Of a stretch of DNA of 64,000 nt, positions 16,020-24,241 are shown one piece after another. Position numbers and translations under genes: made by a program. Positions within the stretch are counted from its first letter, which is position 1. Each line of letters starts with the position of its first letter. The notes under the pieces are model-generated. The model was not told the origin of the DNA, did no database searches, and was given only the letters and a program-made list of their open reading frames with translations. The stretch spans positions 372,001 through 436,000 of the forward strand of contig CAWICV010000012.1 in the NCBI GenBank assembly GCA_963834705.1, given 5' to 3'. This stretch comes from RYN-230 sp963834705. GTDB lineage: Bacteria > Actinomycetota > Actinomycetes > Streptosporangiales > Streptosporangiaceae.

Positions 16020-16785
16020 GACCGGGGGCGGGGCCGCAGGTGGGACAGGCCGCCGTCGACCGCGAACTCGGCGCCGGTGGTCGAGGCCGCCCGCGGCGAG
16101 GCCAGGTACACCACGACCTGGGCCACCTCGTCCGCGGTGACCAGCCGCCCGTGCGGCTGCCGGGCGGCCAGCGCGGCCCGCTCGGCGGCCGGGTCGTCGG
16201 CCGCGTCGAGCAGCCGGGCCACCCACGGCGTGTCGGCCGTGCCCGGGTTGACCGCGTTGACCCGGATGCCCTCGGCCAGCCCGTCCGCCGCCATGGCCCG
16301 GGTCAGCGCGGACACCGCGCCCTTGCTGGCCGAGTACACGGCACGCTGCGGCAGGCCGGTGGTGGCCGCCACCGAGGACGTGTTCACCACCGCGGCGTGC
16401 GGCGACTCGCGCAGGCAGGGCCAGGCCGCGCGGGATACCCGGGCGGTGCCGATCACGTTCACGTCGAGCACCGCCAGCCAGTCCGCGTCGGTGCTGTCCA
16501 CGACGCCGCCCTGCGCGCCGATGCCCGCGTTGTTGACCAGCACGTCCAGCCCGCCGAGCCGGTCCACGGCGGCGGCCACCGCGGCCCGCACGGCCGCGTC
16601 GTCGGTGATGTCCGCCTGCAGGTAGCCAGCCCCCGGGGCAGGCCGGCGGGCGGCGCGGCCGCCATGTCCAGCACCACCACGTCCGCACCCGCGGCGCGGA
16701 AGGCTGACGCGATCGCGGCCCCGATGCCGGAGGCCCCGCCAGTGATCAGGGCCCGCAGCCCGTCAAGCTCGCTCATCTCAGGCAT
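16016..16785 (-). pseudogene. SDR oxidoreductase with a single frameshift in a G/C run (pathway dehydrogenase)
   Basis: The N-terminal part (ALITGGASGIGAAIASAF, cofactor motif TGxxxGIG) runs from 16785 in one frame. The rest (GLDVLVNNAGIGAQGGV, VYSASKGAVSALTRAMA catalytic YxxxK, then VNPGTADTPW) lies in another frame. Adding one base to the C5/G4 run at 16630-16638 joins them as ...LPRGAGYLQADITDD..., giving a normal 256-aa SDR. It is either a homopolymer sequencing error or a recent inactivation. It sits between FAH hydrolase and aldo/keto reductase with overlapping ends, and would suit 2-keto-3-deoxy-sugar-acid dehydrogenase. Confidence 0.8.
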
Positions 16786-17629
16786 CCCTCATCGTCTGAC
16801 GCTGCTGGCCGAGGCCATCGATTTCCAGCTCGACCACGTCACCGGCCCTCAGGTAGGGCCGCCGCTCCGGGTCGCCGAGCGCCACCCCGGCCGGCGTCCC
16901 GGTGTTGATCACGTCGCCGGGGTACAGCGTCATGAACTGGCTGATGTACCAGACCAGGTGGTGCACGCCGAACACCATCTTGCTGGTGCTGCTGTCCTGG
17001 CGCACCGCCCCGTTCACCGACAGCCGGAGGCCGAGCTGCTGCGGGTCGGGCACCTCGTCCGCGGTGACCAGCCACGGCCCGAGCGGGTTGAACGTCGCGC
17101 AGTTCTTACCTTTGTCCCACTGCCCGCCGCGCTCGATCTGGAAGGCCCGCTCGGACACGTCGTTGCTGATCGCGTAGCCGGCGATGACGCCGGCCGCGTC
17201 CTGGGGGCCGTCCAGGTAGGCCACCTCGCGGCCGATCACCACGGCCAGCTCGACCTCGTAGTCGGTCTTCACCGAGCCGCGCGGGATGAGCACGTCGTCG
17301 GCCGGGCCGACCACGGTGTCCGGTGCCTTCATGAACAGGATCGGCTCGGCCGGCAGGTCCGCGCCGGTCTCGGCGGCGTGGTCGGAGTAGTTCAGCCCGA
17401 CACAGACGATCTTGCCGGCCGGCGCGAGCGGTGGCCCGAACCGGGCCGGGGTCTCGGCCGGCGGCAGTTCGCCCTCGTCCAGGGCATCGCGGGCCCAGCT
17501 CAGCCCGTGGGCGGCCAGGAAACCAGGATCGATGTCCGCCGTGACCGGCCGGAGGTCGTGCCACCGGCCGTCCGGCCCGGCCACCACCGGGATCTCACCG
17601 CCGGGTGGTCCGCTTCGCGCGAGTCGCAT
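16778..17629 (-). CDS. Fumarylacetoacetate hydrolase family protein (2,4-diketo-3-deoxy-acid hydrolase-like)
   Basis: 283 aa. Signatures are VGLNYSDHAAETG, PILFMKAPDTVVGP, VKTDYEVELAVVIG (metal-binding ExE), GYAISNDVSERAFQ (metal Asp) and the C-terminal VINTGTPAGVALGDPERRPY. In the non-phosphorylated L-fucose/L-rhamnose routes such enzymes cleave a 2,4-diketo-3-deoxy acid to pyruvate and a hydroxy acid. It is first in an operon with the SDR and aldo/keto reductase. Confidence 0.88.
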   Translation of the reverse strand: MRLARSGPPGGEIPVVAGPDGRWHDLRPVTADIDPGFLAAHGLSWARDALDEGELPPAETPARFGPPLAPAGKIVCVGLNYSDHAAETGADLPAEPILFMKAPDTVVGPADDVLIPRGSVKTDYEVELAVVIGREVAYLDGPQDAAGVIAGYAISNDVSERAFQIERGGQWDKGKNCATFNPLGPWLVTADEVPDPQQLGLRLSVNGAVRQDSSTSKMVFGVHHLVWYISQFMTLYPGDVINTGTPAGVALGDPERRPYLRAGDVVELEIDGLGQQRQTMRDA

Positions 17630-17698
17630 GGGGTGCTGGCCGTCCTTCCTGGTGGGCGGGCGCCGTGCGGCAGCAGCGGCACCGGTGGCAAGCAGCGG

Positions 17699-17990
17699 TC
17701 AGGCTGGGCGCCAGGGGGTCCGCACCGACGGCGGGCGGACCCGGGTCCGCAGCCGCAGGGTCAGCGTAATCTCCGTCCCCGCGGCAGCACGACATCCAGC
17801 CACGGACCGCCGGCCGCGGCCTGCCGCGCGCCGGTCTCGACCGGATGCGCGATGCACTCGGTGTCCGGGCTGGCGCCGGCCGGCGTCGTAGTAGCGGTCC
17901 CGGGCCCGCACCGGGCCGCCGTTATAGATGACCTGCGGCGCGTCCCAGGTGAGCTGGGTCAGCGCCTCGGCGCACCGGCCGGGCGGCAGT
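17699..17990 (-). pseudogene. Frameshifted C-terminal gene remnant of unknown family
   Basis: On the minus strand three successive frames give protein-like text: TQLTWDAPQVIYNGGPVRAR with RYYDAG; then ASPDTECIAHPVETG and GGPWLDVVLPRG; then GTEITLTLRLRTRV and a stop at 17699. The codon bias is coding-like, but at least two shifts interrupt it and no start is visible. It lies upstream of the FAH hydrolase operon, so it was perhaps once part of it. I do not recognise the family. Confidence 0.4.
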
Positions 17991-17998
17991 GAGCAGGC

Positions 17999-18013
17999 AC
18001 TGGCGTTCGGCAA
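17999..18013. repeat. 15-bp motif ACTRGCGTTCGGCAA, copy 1
   Basis: Reads ACTGGCGTTCGGCAA. Further copies occur at 46805-46819 (one base different) and 62686-62700. It is followed 10 bp later by ATG 18024 and a 20-codon frame with no recognisable product. Confidence 0.6.
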
Positions 18014-18068
18014 AACAGGGGTTATGAGCACAGTCGACGCGGACGTGACGGTCCCGGTGGACCGGATG

Positions 18069-18323
18069 TCACTGCTGCGGCGGTGAGCCGCCCGCGGGCC
18101 CGCCGCTGGACGTCCCGCGGCGCCTGATGCTGTCGGCGTGCTCGGCGAACTCACTGATCAGGCCGCCGCGCCCGGGGCCGAGCATTTCCCAGGACCGGGC
18201 GATGCCGATCGCGAAGAAGATGGTGACCAGGCTGGCCCCGAACGCCTGGGCCTGGTCCGGCCGGCGCACGGTGGCGCCGATGATGCCCTGGGCCAGATAC
18301 ACCAGCATGATGAAGTCCCCCAC
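18069..18323 (-). CDS. Small two-helix membrane protein, unknown
   Basis: 84 aa if started at GTG 18323; an in-frame ATG lies at 18308. There are two hydrophobic helices, MLVYLAQGIIGATV and GASLVTIFFAIGIARSWEML, then a polar, glycine/serine-rich tail. No family is recognised. The helices look like the end of a larger membrane protein, so it may be truncated. The Shine-Dalgarno is poor. Confidence 0.45.
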   Translation of the reverse strand: MGDFIMLVYLAQGIIGATVRRPDQAQAFGASLVTIFFAIGIARSWEMLGPGRGGLISEFAEHADSIRRRGTSSGGPAGGSPPQQ

Positions 18324-18536
18324 CCCAGCTGGTCTTTCCTTGATCAATGGATCTGACACCCGGGACGTGCCAGCTCTCCCCTCAGGACGGGTGATGTCGG
18401 GGGCGGAACCACGGTCCATGATGGGACGCGTGGGTGAGAGGGGCTGGCCTTGGGTATTTGTACCTCCCGCAGCAGGACGCCGCGGTGATCGTGCCGGAGC
18501 CGGGCCGCCCGACGGACCTGCTAAGGGGGTGCCGCG

Positions 18537-19004
18537 CTGAATCAGGATCTGGCGCTGCCGCGCATCGTGGTGGGCGTGGACGGATCGATGGCCTCACTCG
18601 CCGCGCTGCGCTGGGCAGTTCGTGAAGCAGGCTTGCGGGGATCCGCCCTGCAGGTCGTCCGGGCCTGGGAGGACGTGGCCAAGCGGGTGGCACCGTACGC
18701 CTCACACACCCGGCTGCCGGCCGGCGCGGAGGACCACGGCCGCGCCGCCGACCGGCTGCGGGCCGATGTGACCGGGGCGCTCGGCCCGTCCCCGCTGGTC
18801 CCGGTGATGGTTCAGGTCGCGGAGGGACTCGCGGCCCGGGTCCTGCTCGACCACGCGGCCGGCGCGGACCTGCTGGTGCTGGGCAGCGCGACGCGCTGCG
18901 CGCCGGATGGCATCGGGCCGGTGGCCCGGGCCTGCCTGCGGCACGCGCCGTGCCCGGTGGTCGTGGTCAGCGACGCGATGACCGGCCTGCCCGTGCCCGC
19001 CTGA
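18537..19004 (+). CDS. Single-domain universal stress protein (UspA family)
   Basis: The body contains RIVVGVDGSMASLAALRWAV, LQVVRAWEDVA, LVLGSATRCAPDGIGPVARA and the terminal RHAPCPVVVVSDAM. Cytosolic ATP-binding stress protein. The first beta-strand RIVVGVDGS begins upstream of the first GTG (18567), and the only well-spaced Shine-Dalgarno (AAGGGGG, 18523-18529) points to CTG 18537, giving 155 aa. GTG 18567 would give 145 aa and cut the strand. The glycine-rich ATP loop is less regular than usual. Confidence 0.8.
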   Translation: MNQDLALPRIVVGVDGSMASLAALRWAVREAGLRGSALQVVRAWEDVAKRVAPYASHTRLPAGAEDHGRAADRLRADVTGALGPSPLVPVMVQVAEGLAARVLLDHAAGADLLVLGSATRCAPDGIGPVARACLRHAPCPVVVVSDAMTGLPVPA

Positions 19005-19043
19005 ACTGGCCCGTGCCGGGCTGGGGCAAACGTCTCGGGATCG

Positions 19044-19062
19044 GCTGAGCGGCCGGCTCAGC
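19044..19062. terminator. Hairpin between convergent genes
   Basis: GCTGAGC (19044-19050) and GCTCAGC (19056-19062) flank a 5-nt loop between the universal stress gene and the convergent membrane-protein gene, overlapping the latter's last codons. Confidence 0.5.
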
Positions 19063-19669
19063 GGTGGCTGTTCCAGCGCGGGCCGGTGGACCGCCAGTCG
19101 GCCGCCCAGGCGGCCAGGCGGCGCCGGTCCAGGATGTAGACGGCCAGCGACACCGCGCAGAACAGCACCGTGCCCAGCGCGAACGGGGCCAGCAGGGCGG
19201 CCAGCGCGGCCTGGCCGGTGTCCTGGCCCGGCCGCAGCGGCGGGCCGGTCTGCACGCCCGCCGCGTCGACCCAGATGCGCACCGTGCGGCCGGCCTCGGC
19301 GCTGGCCGGGGCGGGCACGTCACCGGTCCGGGCCGTCCCGTCCGGGGCGGTCCACCGGGCCGGCACCTCGGACCCGGCCGCCCCGCCGTAACCGATGTCC
19401 ACCACCGGCTTCGCGTTAGCCAGCAGCACCGCGCTGACCTGATGCCAGGCCGATTGCTGGCGCTGCACCCGCAGCGCGGCGCTGTCGGCCCAGTGCCAGG
19501 AGAACAGCGCCAGCAGCGGCGCGCCGGCCAGGAACAGGATCAGCGCGGCAGCGACAACGGCCGCCTCGACCCGGTCCGAGGTGCGGCGCAGCGGGTTATG
19601 ATCCGGCCACCGCCCGCGCAGCCAGAGCGCGCGCGGGGGCCGCGGCTGCGTCGCCCGGCTCTGCCTCAT
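19058..19669 (-). CDS. Rv1733c-like two-helix membrane protein
   Basis: 203 aa from ATG 19669, which has GGGAGAGGG upstream. It has an Arg/Pro-rich N-terminus, helix AAVVAAALILFLAGAPLLAL, an extracytoplasmic stretch with RWTAPDGTARTGDVPAPASA and GRTVRIWVDAAG, then a second helix ALLAPFALGTVLFCAVSLAV and a basic C-terminus. This is the layout of Rv1733c-family membrane proteins, which are common in actinobacteria and of unknown function. Confidence 0.75.
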   Translation of the reverse strand: MRQSRATQPRPPRALWLRGRWPDHNPLRRTSDRVEAAVVAAALILFLAGAPLLALFSWHWADSAALRVQRQQSAWHQVSAVLLANAKPVVDIGYGGAAGSEVPARWTAPDGTARTGDVPAPASAEAGRTVRIWVDAAGVQTGPPLRPGQDTGQAALAALLAPFALGTVLFCAVSLAVYILDRRRLAAWAADWRSTGPRWNSHR

Positions 19670-19786
19670 CGCGATCCCTCTCCCCCTACCAGTGTGCGCG
19701 CAGTGGGAGACAGGTTTGAGCGGCACCCGGCCTGGCCGGGCGGGACCTTCGCCTTAGCTGACAGCCAGCCCTGGCGCGCCAGGTGG

Positions 19787-20653
19787 TCAGCCCTTGACCG
19801 CGCCGCTGAAGCCGCCGACCAGATGCCGCTGGGCAAAGATGAAACAGGCCAGCGCGGGCACCATGGTCAGCGCGGTAAAGGCCAGGATGCTGGCCGTGTC
19901 CTGGGCGTACTGGGTCTGGAAGTTGGCCACCGCGAGCGGCAGTGTGTAGTGGTCGGTGCTGGTGAACAGCAGCAGCGGGAGCAGGTACTGGTTCCAGCTG
20001 TTGATGAAGGCCAGCACGGCCACCGTGGCCAGCGCGGGCCGGGACAGCGGGAGCAGCACGCGGATGAAGAACTGCAGCCGGCTGGCCCCGTCCACCACGG
20101 CCGCGTCCTCCAGCTCGCCGGGGATCTCCCGCATGAACGGGCGCAGGATGACCACGGTGAGCGGCAGCGCGAAGGCCGCCTCACAGAGCATTAGGCCGAG
20201 GATGCTGTCCACCAGGCCCAGCTTGTCCAGTAGCAGGTACAGCGGCAGCGCGGCCGCGTTCAGCGGCCACAGCAGGCCGATCGCGAACACCAGGAACAGG
20301 CCCTCCCGGCCGCGGAACGTGTACCGGGACAGCGCGAACGCGGCCATCGAGCCGAGCACCAGGACCAGCGCGGTGACCAGCACGGCGACCTCCGCGCTGT
20401 TGGCCAGCGGCTGCCAGAACGCGGCCGAGGTGAGCAGCCGGGTGTAGTTGTGCCACGCCCAGGGGTGCGGCAGCCCGGTGGCCGACGTGTTGATCTGCGC
20501 GTTGGTCTTGGCGCCGTCCAGGAACACGAACAGCAGCGGCACCACGGTGATCCCAACCAGCAGCAGGCCGGCCAGGTAGGTGACCATGGTGAGCGGGGAC
20601 AGCTGGCGGCGGCCCGCGGGGGCCCGGACAGCGATCGCGGACATCGGCGTCAC
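19787..20653 (-). CDS. Carbohydrate ABC transporter permease (MalG type)
   Basis: 288 aa with six hydrophobic helices and the EAA-loop region GASRLQFFIRVLLPLSRPAL. The GTG at 20653 overlaps the stop of the MalF-type permease (GTGA). With that permease and the lipoprotein it forms a sugar importer. No ATPase is encoded, so a shared MsiK-type ATPase elsewhere is likely. Last gene of the operon. Confidence 0.93.
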   Translation of the reverse strand: MTPMSAIAVRAPAGRRQLSPLTMVTYLAGLLLVGITVVPLLFVFLDGAKTNAQINTSATGLPHPWAWHNYTRLLTSAAFWQPLANSAEVAVLVTALVLVLGSMAAFALSRYTFRGREGLFLVFAIGLLWPLNAAALPLYLLLDKLGLVDSILGLMLCEAAFALPLTVVILRPFMREIPGELEDAAVVDGASRLQFFIRVLLPLSRPALATVAVLAFINSWNQYLLPLLLFTSTDHYTLPLAVANFQTQYAQDTASILAFTALTMVPALACFIFAQRHLVGGFSGAVKG

Positions 20654-21636
20654 CCCACGGCCCGGGTCAGCGCGCCGGCCATATCCCGGCGCAGCACGAA
20701 GCGCTGGTACAGCAGCGCGAAGACGAAGCAGATACCGAACATGATCACCGCCACCGCGCTGCCGTAGCCGAACTCACTGCTCTGGAAGCCCCGCTGGACC
20801 AGGTAGGTGGCCATCGTGCTGGAACTGTTGGCCGGCCCGCCGCCAGTCATGATCCACACCTGGTCGAACACCTGCAGCGAGCCGACGATGGACAGGAACA
20901 GCCAGATCCGGATGGTCGGGCCGAGCAGCGGGATGGTGATCCGCCAGGTGGTGCGCCAAGCCGACGCGCCGTCCAGCGCCGCGGCTTCGAGCAGCTCGGC
21001 CGGGATGCCTTGCAGGCCGGCCAGCATCAGCAGCATGGCGAAGCCGAAGAACTGCCAGGTCAGCACCACGATCATGGTGTAGATCACCAGGTGCAGATTG
21101 GCCAGCCAGAGCTGGGTCAGCCCGCTCAGCCCGGTCAGCTTCAGCACCTGGTCCACGAACCCGCCCGGCTGGAGCAGCAGCAGCCACATCACCGCGGTGG
21201 TGGCGTAGGGCAGCACGAACGGGGCGAACACCAGGGTGCGCAGTGCGGTGCGGCCCCGGATCCGCCGGTTCAGCAGCAGGGCCATGCCCAGACCGAGCGG
21301 CAGCTGGATGAGGATCGACGCGGCCACGATGATCAGGTTGTGCCCGAACGCCTGCCGGAACACCGGGTCGTCCAGCACCAGCCGGTAGTTGTACAGCCCG
21401 GCGAAGCTGCCCAGCGGGCCGAAGCCGGTCCACTTGTACATCCCGTCGTAGGCGGCCAGCACGATCGGCAGCAGCGCGAAGCCGGCGAACAGCAGCAGGG
21501 CCGGCCCGAGCAGCAGGGTCAGCTCGGCCTTGCGGCGCAGTCCGGGCCCGCTCAGCCGGCCGCGCGCCCGGGCGGCCGGGCCGGGCGGGAGCGGCCCAGA
21601 CTGGATATCGACGTCGGTGTCGCCGGCGACCGCCAT
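20650..21636 (-). CDS. Carbohydrate ABC transporter permease (MalF type)
   Basis: 328 aa. A cytosolic N-terminal segment precedes six helices (first LLLGPALLLFAGFALLPIV); the EAA loop is GASAWRTTWRITIPLLGPTI. ATG 21636 follows GAGGAGG. Lies between the binding protein and the MalG-type permease. Confidence 0.93.
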   Translation of the reverse strand: MAVAGDTDVDIQSGPLPPGPAARARGRLSGPGLRRKAELTLLLGPALLLFAGFALLPIVLAAYDGMYKWTGFGPLGSFAGLYNYRLVLDDPVFRQAFGHNLIIVAASILIQLPLGLGMALLLNRRIRGRTALRTLVFAPFVLPYATTAVMWLLLLQPGGFVDQVLKLTGLSGLTQLWLANLHLVIYTMIVVLTWQFFGFAMLLMLAGLQGIPAELLEAAALDGASAWRTTWRITIPLLGPTIRIWLFLSIVGSLQVFDQVWIMTGGGPANSSSTMATYLVQRGFQSSEFGYGSAVAVIMFGICFVFALLYQRFVLRRDMAGALTRAVG

Positions 21637-21708
21637 CAGATCCTCCTCACGTTCCGGCGCGGGGCCGCGCCGTCCGGGCGCGGCACCGCGCCTGCCGGGG
21701 CGCGGGGC

Positions 21709-21748
21709 GGCGCCCGCCCGGGCCGGCTGCCTGGCCCGGGTAGGCGCC
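21709..21748 (-). terminator. Strong GC hairpin between binding-protein and permease genes
   Basis: CCCGGGCC (21717-21724) pairs with GGCCCGGG (21733-21740), and the stem continues outwards to 21709/21748 with one mismatch. Such hairpins between a binding protein and its permeases usually attenuate the downstream genes or stabilise the upstream message. Confidence 0.55.
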
Positions 21749-21765
21749 CGTTACCTCTGCACCGC

Positions 21766-23055
21766 TTACTGCTGGGACTTGGCCTGGCTCACCGCCGTGA
21801 TGATCGACTGCGCGCTGCCCTGGCCGGCGAAGAAGTTCGCGATGGCCGCGTCGAGGGCCTGCCCGACGTTGGTCGGGAAGGCGATGTCGAAGTAGGTCTG
21901 GATGTATGGGGCCGCGTGGCTGTAGGTGAGCACCTGCTTCTGCGCCGGGCCCAGCGCGGACGACGCGGCCGGGTTGGCCGGCAGGCCTACGTTGGCCCCG
22001 ACCACCTTGGTCTGCACCGGGGTGGAGTCGATGTACTTCAGGAATTCGGCACAGGTGGCCGCCGGGGCCACGTTGGTGCAGGAGAAGCCGTCGCCGCCGC
22101 CGAGCACGGTGGTGGCCGACCCGGAGGCGCCGGGCACGGACGGGAACGGGAACCAGCCGAGCTGGGAGTTGATGCTCTTGTTCGAGGTGAGCGGGGCCAT
22201 CACGCCGGGGTCCCAGTCGCCCTGCAGTTCCATCGCGGCCTTGCCGTTGGCCACCATGCCCGCCGAGCTGCCCGCGCCGACCTGGGACGCGGTGCCCAGG
22301 AAGCCGGACTGGAACGGATGCGTGTTCATGAACGTGGTCAGGTCCTTGCTCGCCTTGGTGAAGCAGGCGTTGGACAGGTTGACCGCCTTCATAGACGCCT
22401 TGAGGGTGGCCGTCGGGCACTCCCGGATGGCGAAGTACTCCCACCAGAACGCGTCCGGCCACTTGTCCTTGCTGCCCACCGCGATCGGCACGATGTGCGC
22501 GGTCTTCAGCTTGGTCACGTCGGCGTCCAGCTCCGGGATGGTGGCCGGCGGCTTGCTGATGCCGGCCTTGGCGAACAGGTCCTTGCGGTACCAGAAGCCC
22601 ACCGTGTGCAGGTCGTAGGGGACGCCGTACTGCTTGCCGCTGACCTGCCAGCCCTGCGCCGCGGCGCCGATCTGGCCGATCCAGCCGGACACGTACGGGC
22701 TGAGGTTGGTCAGCTTGCCCGACGGCACTTGGCTGGCTTCCTGGCCGCCGCCCCACTGCTGATACACGGCGGGCGGGTTGTTCGAGGCCAGCGCGGCCGG
22801 CACCTTGGTGGTGAACGCCTCGTTCTGGATGGGCACGACCTGGATGGTGACTTTCGGGTGCGCCTGGTGGAAAGCGGCCGCCGCCTGCTGCCAGACGGTC
22901 TTGAGCTGCCCGGTCGTGGCGTTGGTCCACCAGGTGAGGGTGACGTGCCCATTGCTTGACGTGCTGGCGGTCCCGCCACTGCTGCCGCAGGCTGCGAGGG
23001 CGAGCGCCGCTGCCGCGACCACGGCGGCAACGGCAGGCTTCCGGAGGCTGCGCAT
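21766..23055 (-). CDS. Extracellular sugar-binding lipoprotein of an ABC importer
   Basis: 429 aa from ATG 23055 (MRSLRKPAVAAV). AGGAG lies nine bases upstream of this ATG but directly abuts the alternative ATG at 23064. The signal peptide ends in the lipobox LALAAC (Cys 23). The mature part has VTLTWWTNATTGQLKTVWQQ, AFHQAHPKVTIQVVP, MVANGKAAMELQGDWDPGVM and GVGDGFSCTN-like segments typical of family 1 solute-binding proteins. Substrate is probably an oligosaccharide released by the neighbouring GH30/GH3 enzymes. Confidence 0.93.
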   Translation of the reverse strand: MRSLRKPAVAAVVAAAALALAACGSSGGTASTSSNGHVTLTWWTNATTGQLKTVWQQAAAAFHQAHPKVTIQVVPIQNEAFTTKVPAALASNNPPAVYQQWGGGQEASQVPSGKLTNLSPYVSGWIGQIGAAAQGWQVSGKQYGVPYDLHTVGFWYRKDLFAKAGISKPPATIPELDADVTKLKTAHIVPIAVGSKDKWPDAFWWEYFAIRECPTATLKASMKAVNLSNACFTKASKDLTTFMNTHPFQSGFLGTASQVGAGSSAGMVANGKAAMELQGDWDPGVMAPLTSNKSINSQLGWFPFPSVPGASGSATTVLGGGDGFSCTNVAPAATCAEFLKYIDSTPVQTKVVGANVGLPANPAASSALGPAQKQVLTYSHAAPYIQTYFDIAFPTNVGQALDAAIANFFAGQGSAQSIITAVSQAKSQQ

Positions 23056-23143
23056 GTTGGTCATCTCCTGACGACGTTGGCTGAAGTGTGCCGAGCCTGG
23101 CCAACCTGGGCTTGCCGCCGAGTTTTGCGCGTCACATCGGCCC

Positions 23144-23189
23144 TGTCAATCGTTGTCGATAACGTTTTATACGCTATCCTCGCGGCGTG
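23144..23189. promoter_or_regulatory. Divergent SBP-lacI control region, original copy
   Basis: TGTCAATCGTTGTCGATAACG followed by TTTTATACGCTATCCT and the lacI GTG at 23187. The centre GATAACGTTTTAT has the AACGTT core of LacI-family operators. A near-identical copy lies at 27303-27360 upstream of the GH3 gene. Confidence 0.75.
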
Positions 23190-24191
23190 GACTCAACCCC
23201 TCGGGTGACCATCCGGGACGTCGCCGCGCAAGCTGGCGTTTCGGTCGCGACGGTCTCGAAGGTCATCAACGGCCGGTACGGCGTGGCCGCCGACACCATG
23301 GCCCGGGTCAACGCGGTCATCAGCGATCTGGGGTACCAGGCCAGCCTGGTCGCACAGAGCCTGCGCAATCACCGCACCAACGTGATCGGCATTCTGGTCG
23401 CCGACCTGGAGCCGTTCAGCGCCGAGCTGCTCAAGGGCGCGGCCGACGCGATCCGCGGCTCCGGGTTCGAGATGGTGGTCTACTCGGCCGGCGGCCTGGC
23501 CGATGATCACGTGGGCTGGGAGCGGCGCTACCTGTCCCGGCTGAGCGGCACGCTCATCGACGGGGCCGTGCTAGTCACGCCGACCGTGGTGGACGTGAAC
23601 TACGGCGCGCCCATCGTCGCCATCGACCCGCACACCGGCCAGTCCGAGCTGCCCACCATCGACTCGGACAACCTGCGCGGTGGCCAGCTGGCCACCGCGC
23701 ACCTGCTCGGGCTGGGCCACCGCCGGATCGCCATGCTCAGCGGGCGGCCCGACCTGGAATCCTCCCGGCTCCGCGAGCAGGGCTACCGGCAGGCCATGAC
23801 CGCCGCCGGGGTGCCGGTCAGCGAGGAGCTGGTGCTGGTCGGCGGGTACGACGCGCAGGCCTCGGCCGAGTGCACCCGCACGCTGCTGACCAGCGCGCAG
23901 CCGCCGACCGCCATCTTCGCGGCCAACGACGTGTCGGCCATCGCCGCCATCCAGGCCGCGGTCGGCCTGGGCCTGCGGGTGCCAGCCGACCTGTCCGTGG
24001 TCGGCTTCGACAACATCCCGGAGTCGGCGCTGTGCGCGCCGCCGCTGACCACGGTCAACCAGCCCATCCGGCAGATGGGCGAGCGGTCCATCCAGCTGCT
24101 GCTCCGGCTGATGCGCGGAGATCACGTCGAGGACACCCACATCACGTTGCAGACCGATCTGGTCGTCCGGCAGTCGGCCCGGGCCCGCTAG
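23187..24191 (+). CDS. LacI-family transcriptional regulator
   Basis: 334 aa, GTG start. HTH VTIRDVAAQAGVSVATVSKV with hinge region YQASLVAQSLR. The periplasmic-binding-like effector domain has VIGILVADLEPFSAELLKGA, GGQLATAHLLGLGHRRIAML, PTAIFAANDVSAIAAIQA and LSVVGFDNIPESALCAPPLT. It is divergent from the ABC importer and likely represses the importer, itself, and the GH3 gene that carries a copied operator. Confidence 0.95.
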   Translation: MDSTPRVTIRDVAAQAGVSVATVSKVINGRYGVAADTMARVNAVISDLGYQASLVAQSLRNHRTNVIGILVADLEPFSAELLKGAADAIRGSGFEMVVYSAGGLADDHVGWERRYLSRLSGTLIDGAVLVTPTVVDVNYGAPIVAIDPHTGQSELPTIDSDNLRGGQLATAHLLGLGHRRIAMLSGRPDLESSRLREQGYRQAMTAAGVPVSEELVLVGGYDAQASAECTRTLLTSAQPPTAIFAANDVSAIAAIQAAVGLGLRVPADLSVVGFDNIPESALCAPPLTTVNQPIRQMGERSIQLLLRLMRGDHVEDTHITLQTDLVVRQSARAR

Positions 24192-24197
24192 GCCCGG

Positions 24198-24235
24198 CCA
24201 CGGCCGGCGAGCGGAGGCTCACCCGCCGGCCGTGG
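24198..24235. terminator. Bidirectional terminator
   Basis: Perfect 12-bp arms CCACGGCCGGCG (24198-24209) and CGCCGGCCGTGG (24224-24235) lie between lacI and the convergent GH30 pseudogene. The 14-nt loop itself contains AGC/GCT pairing. Confidence 0.8.
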
Positions 24236-24241
24236 TTGCTC

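Noticed and set aside
15033..16688. A single 551-codon minus-strand frame suggesting an SDR-AKR fusion
   Set aside because: The upstream 220 codons are Arg/Gly-rich nonsense in the wrong frame over the SDR gene. The aldo/keto reductase has its own ATG at 16019 overlapping the SDR stop.
18024..18086. 20-codon frame MSTVDADVTVPVDRMSLLRR after the 15-bp motif
   Set aside because: Too short, no Shine-Dalgarno, no recognisable product; noted only as context for the motif.
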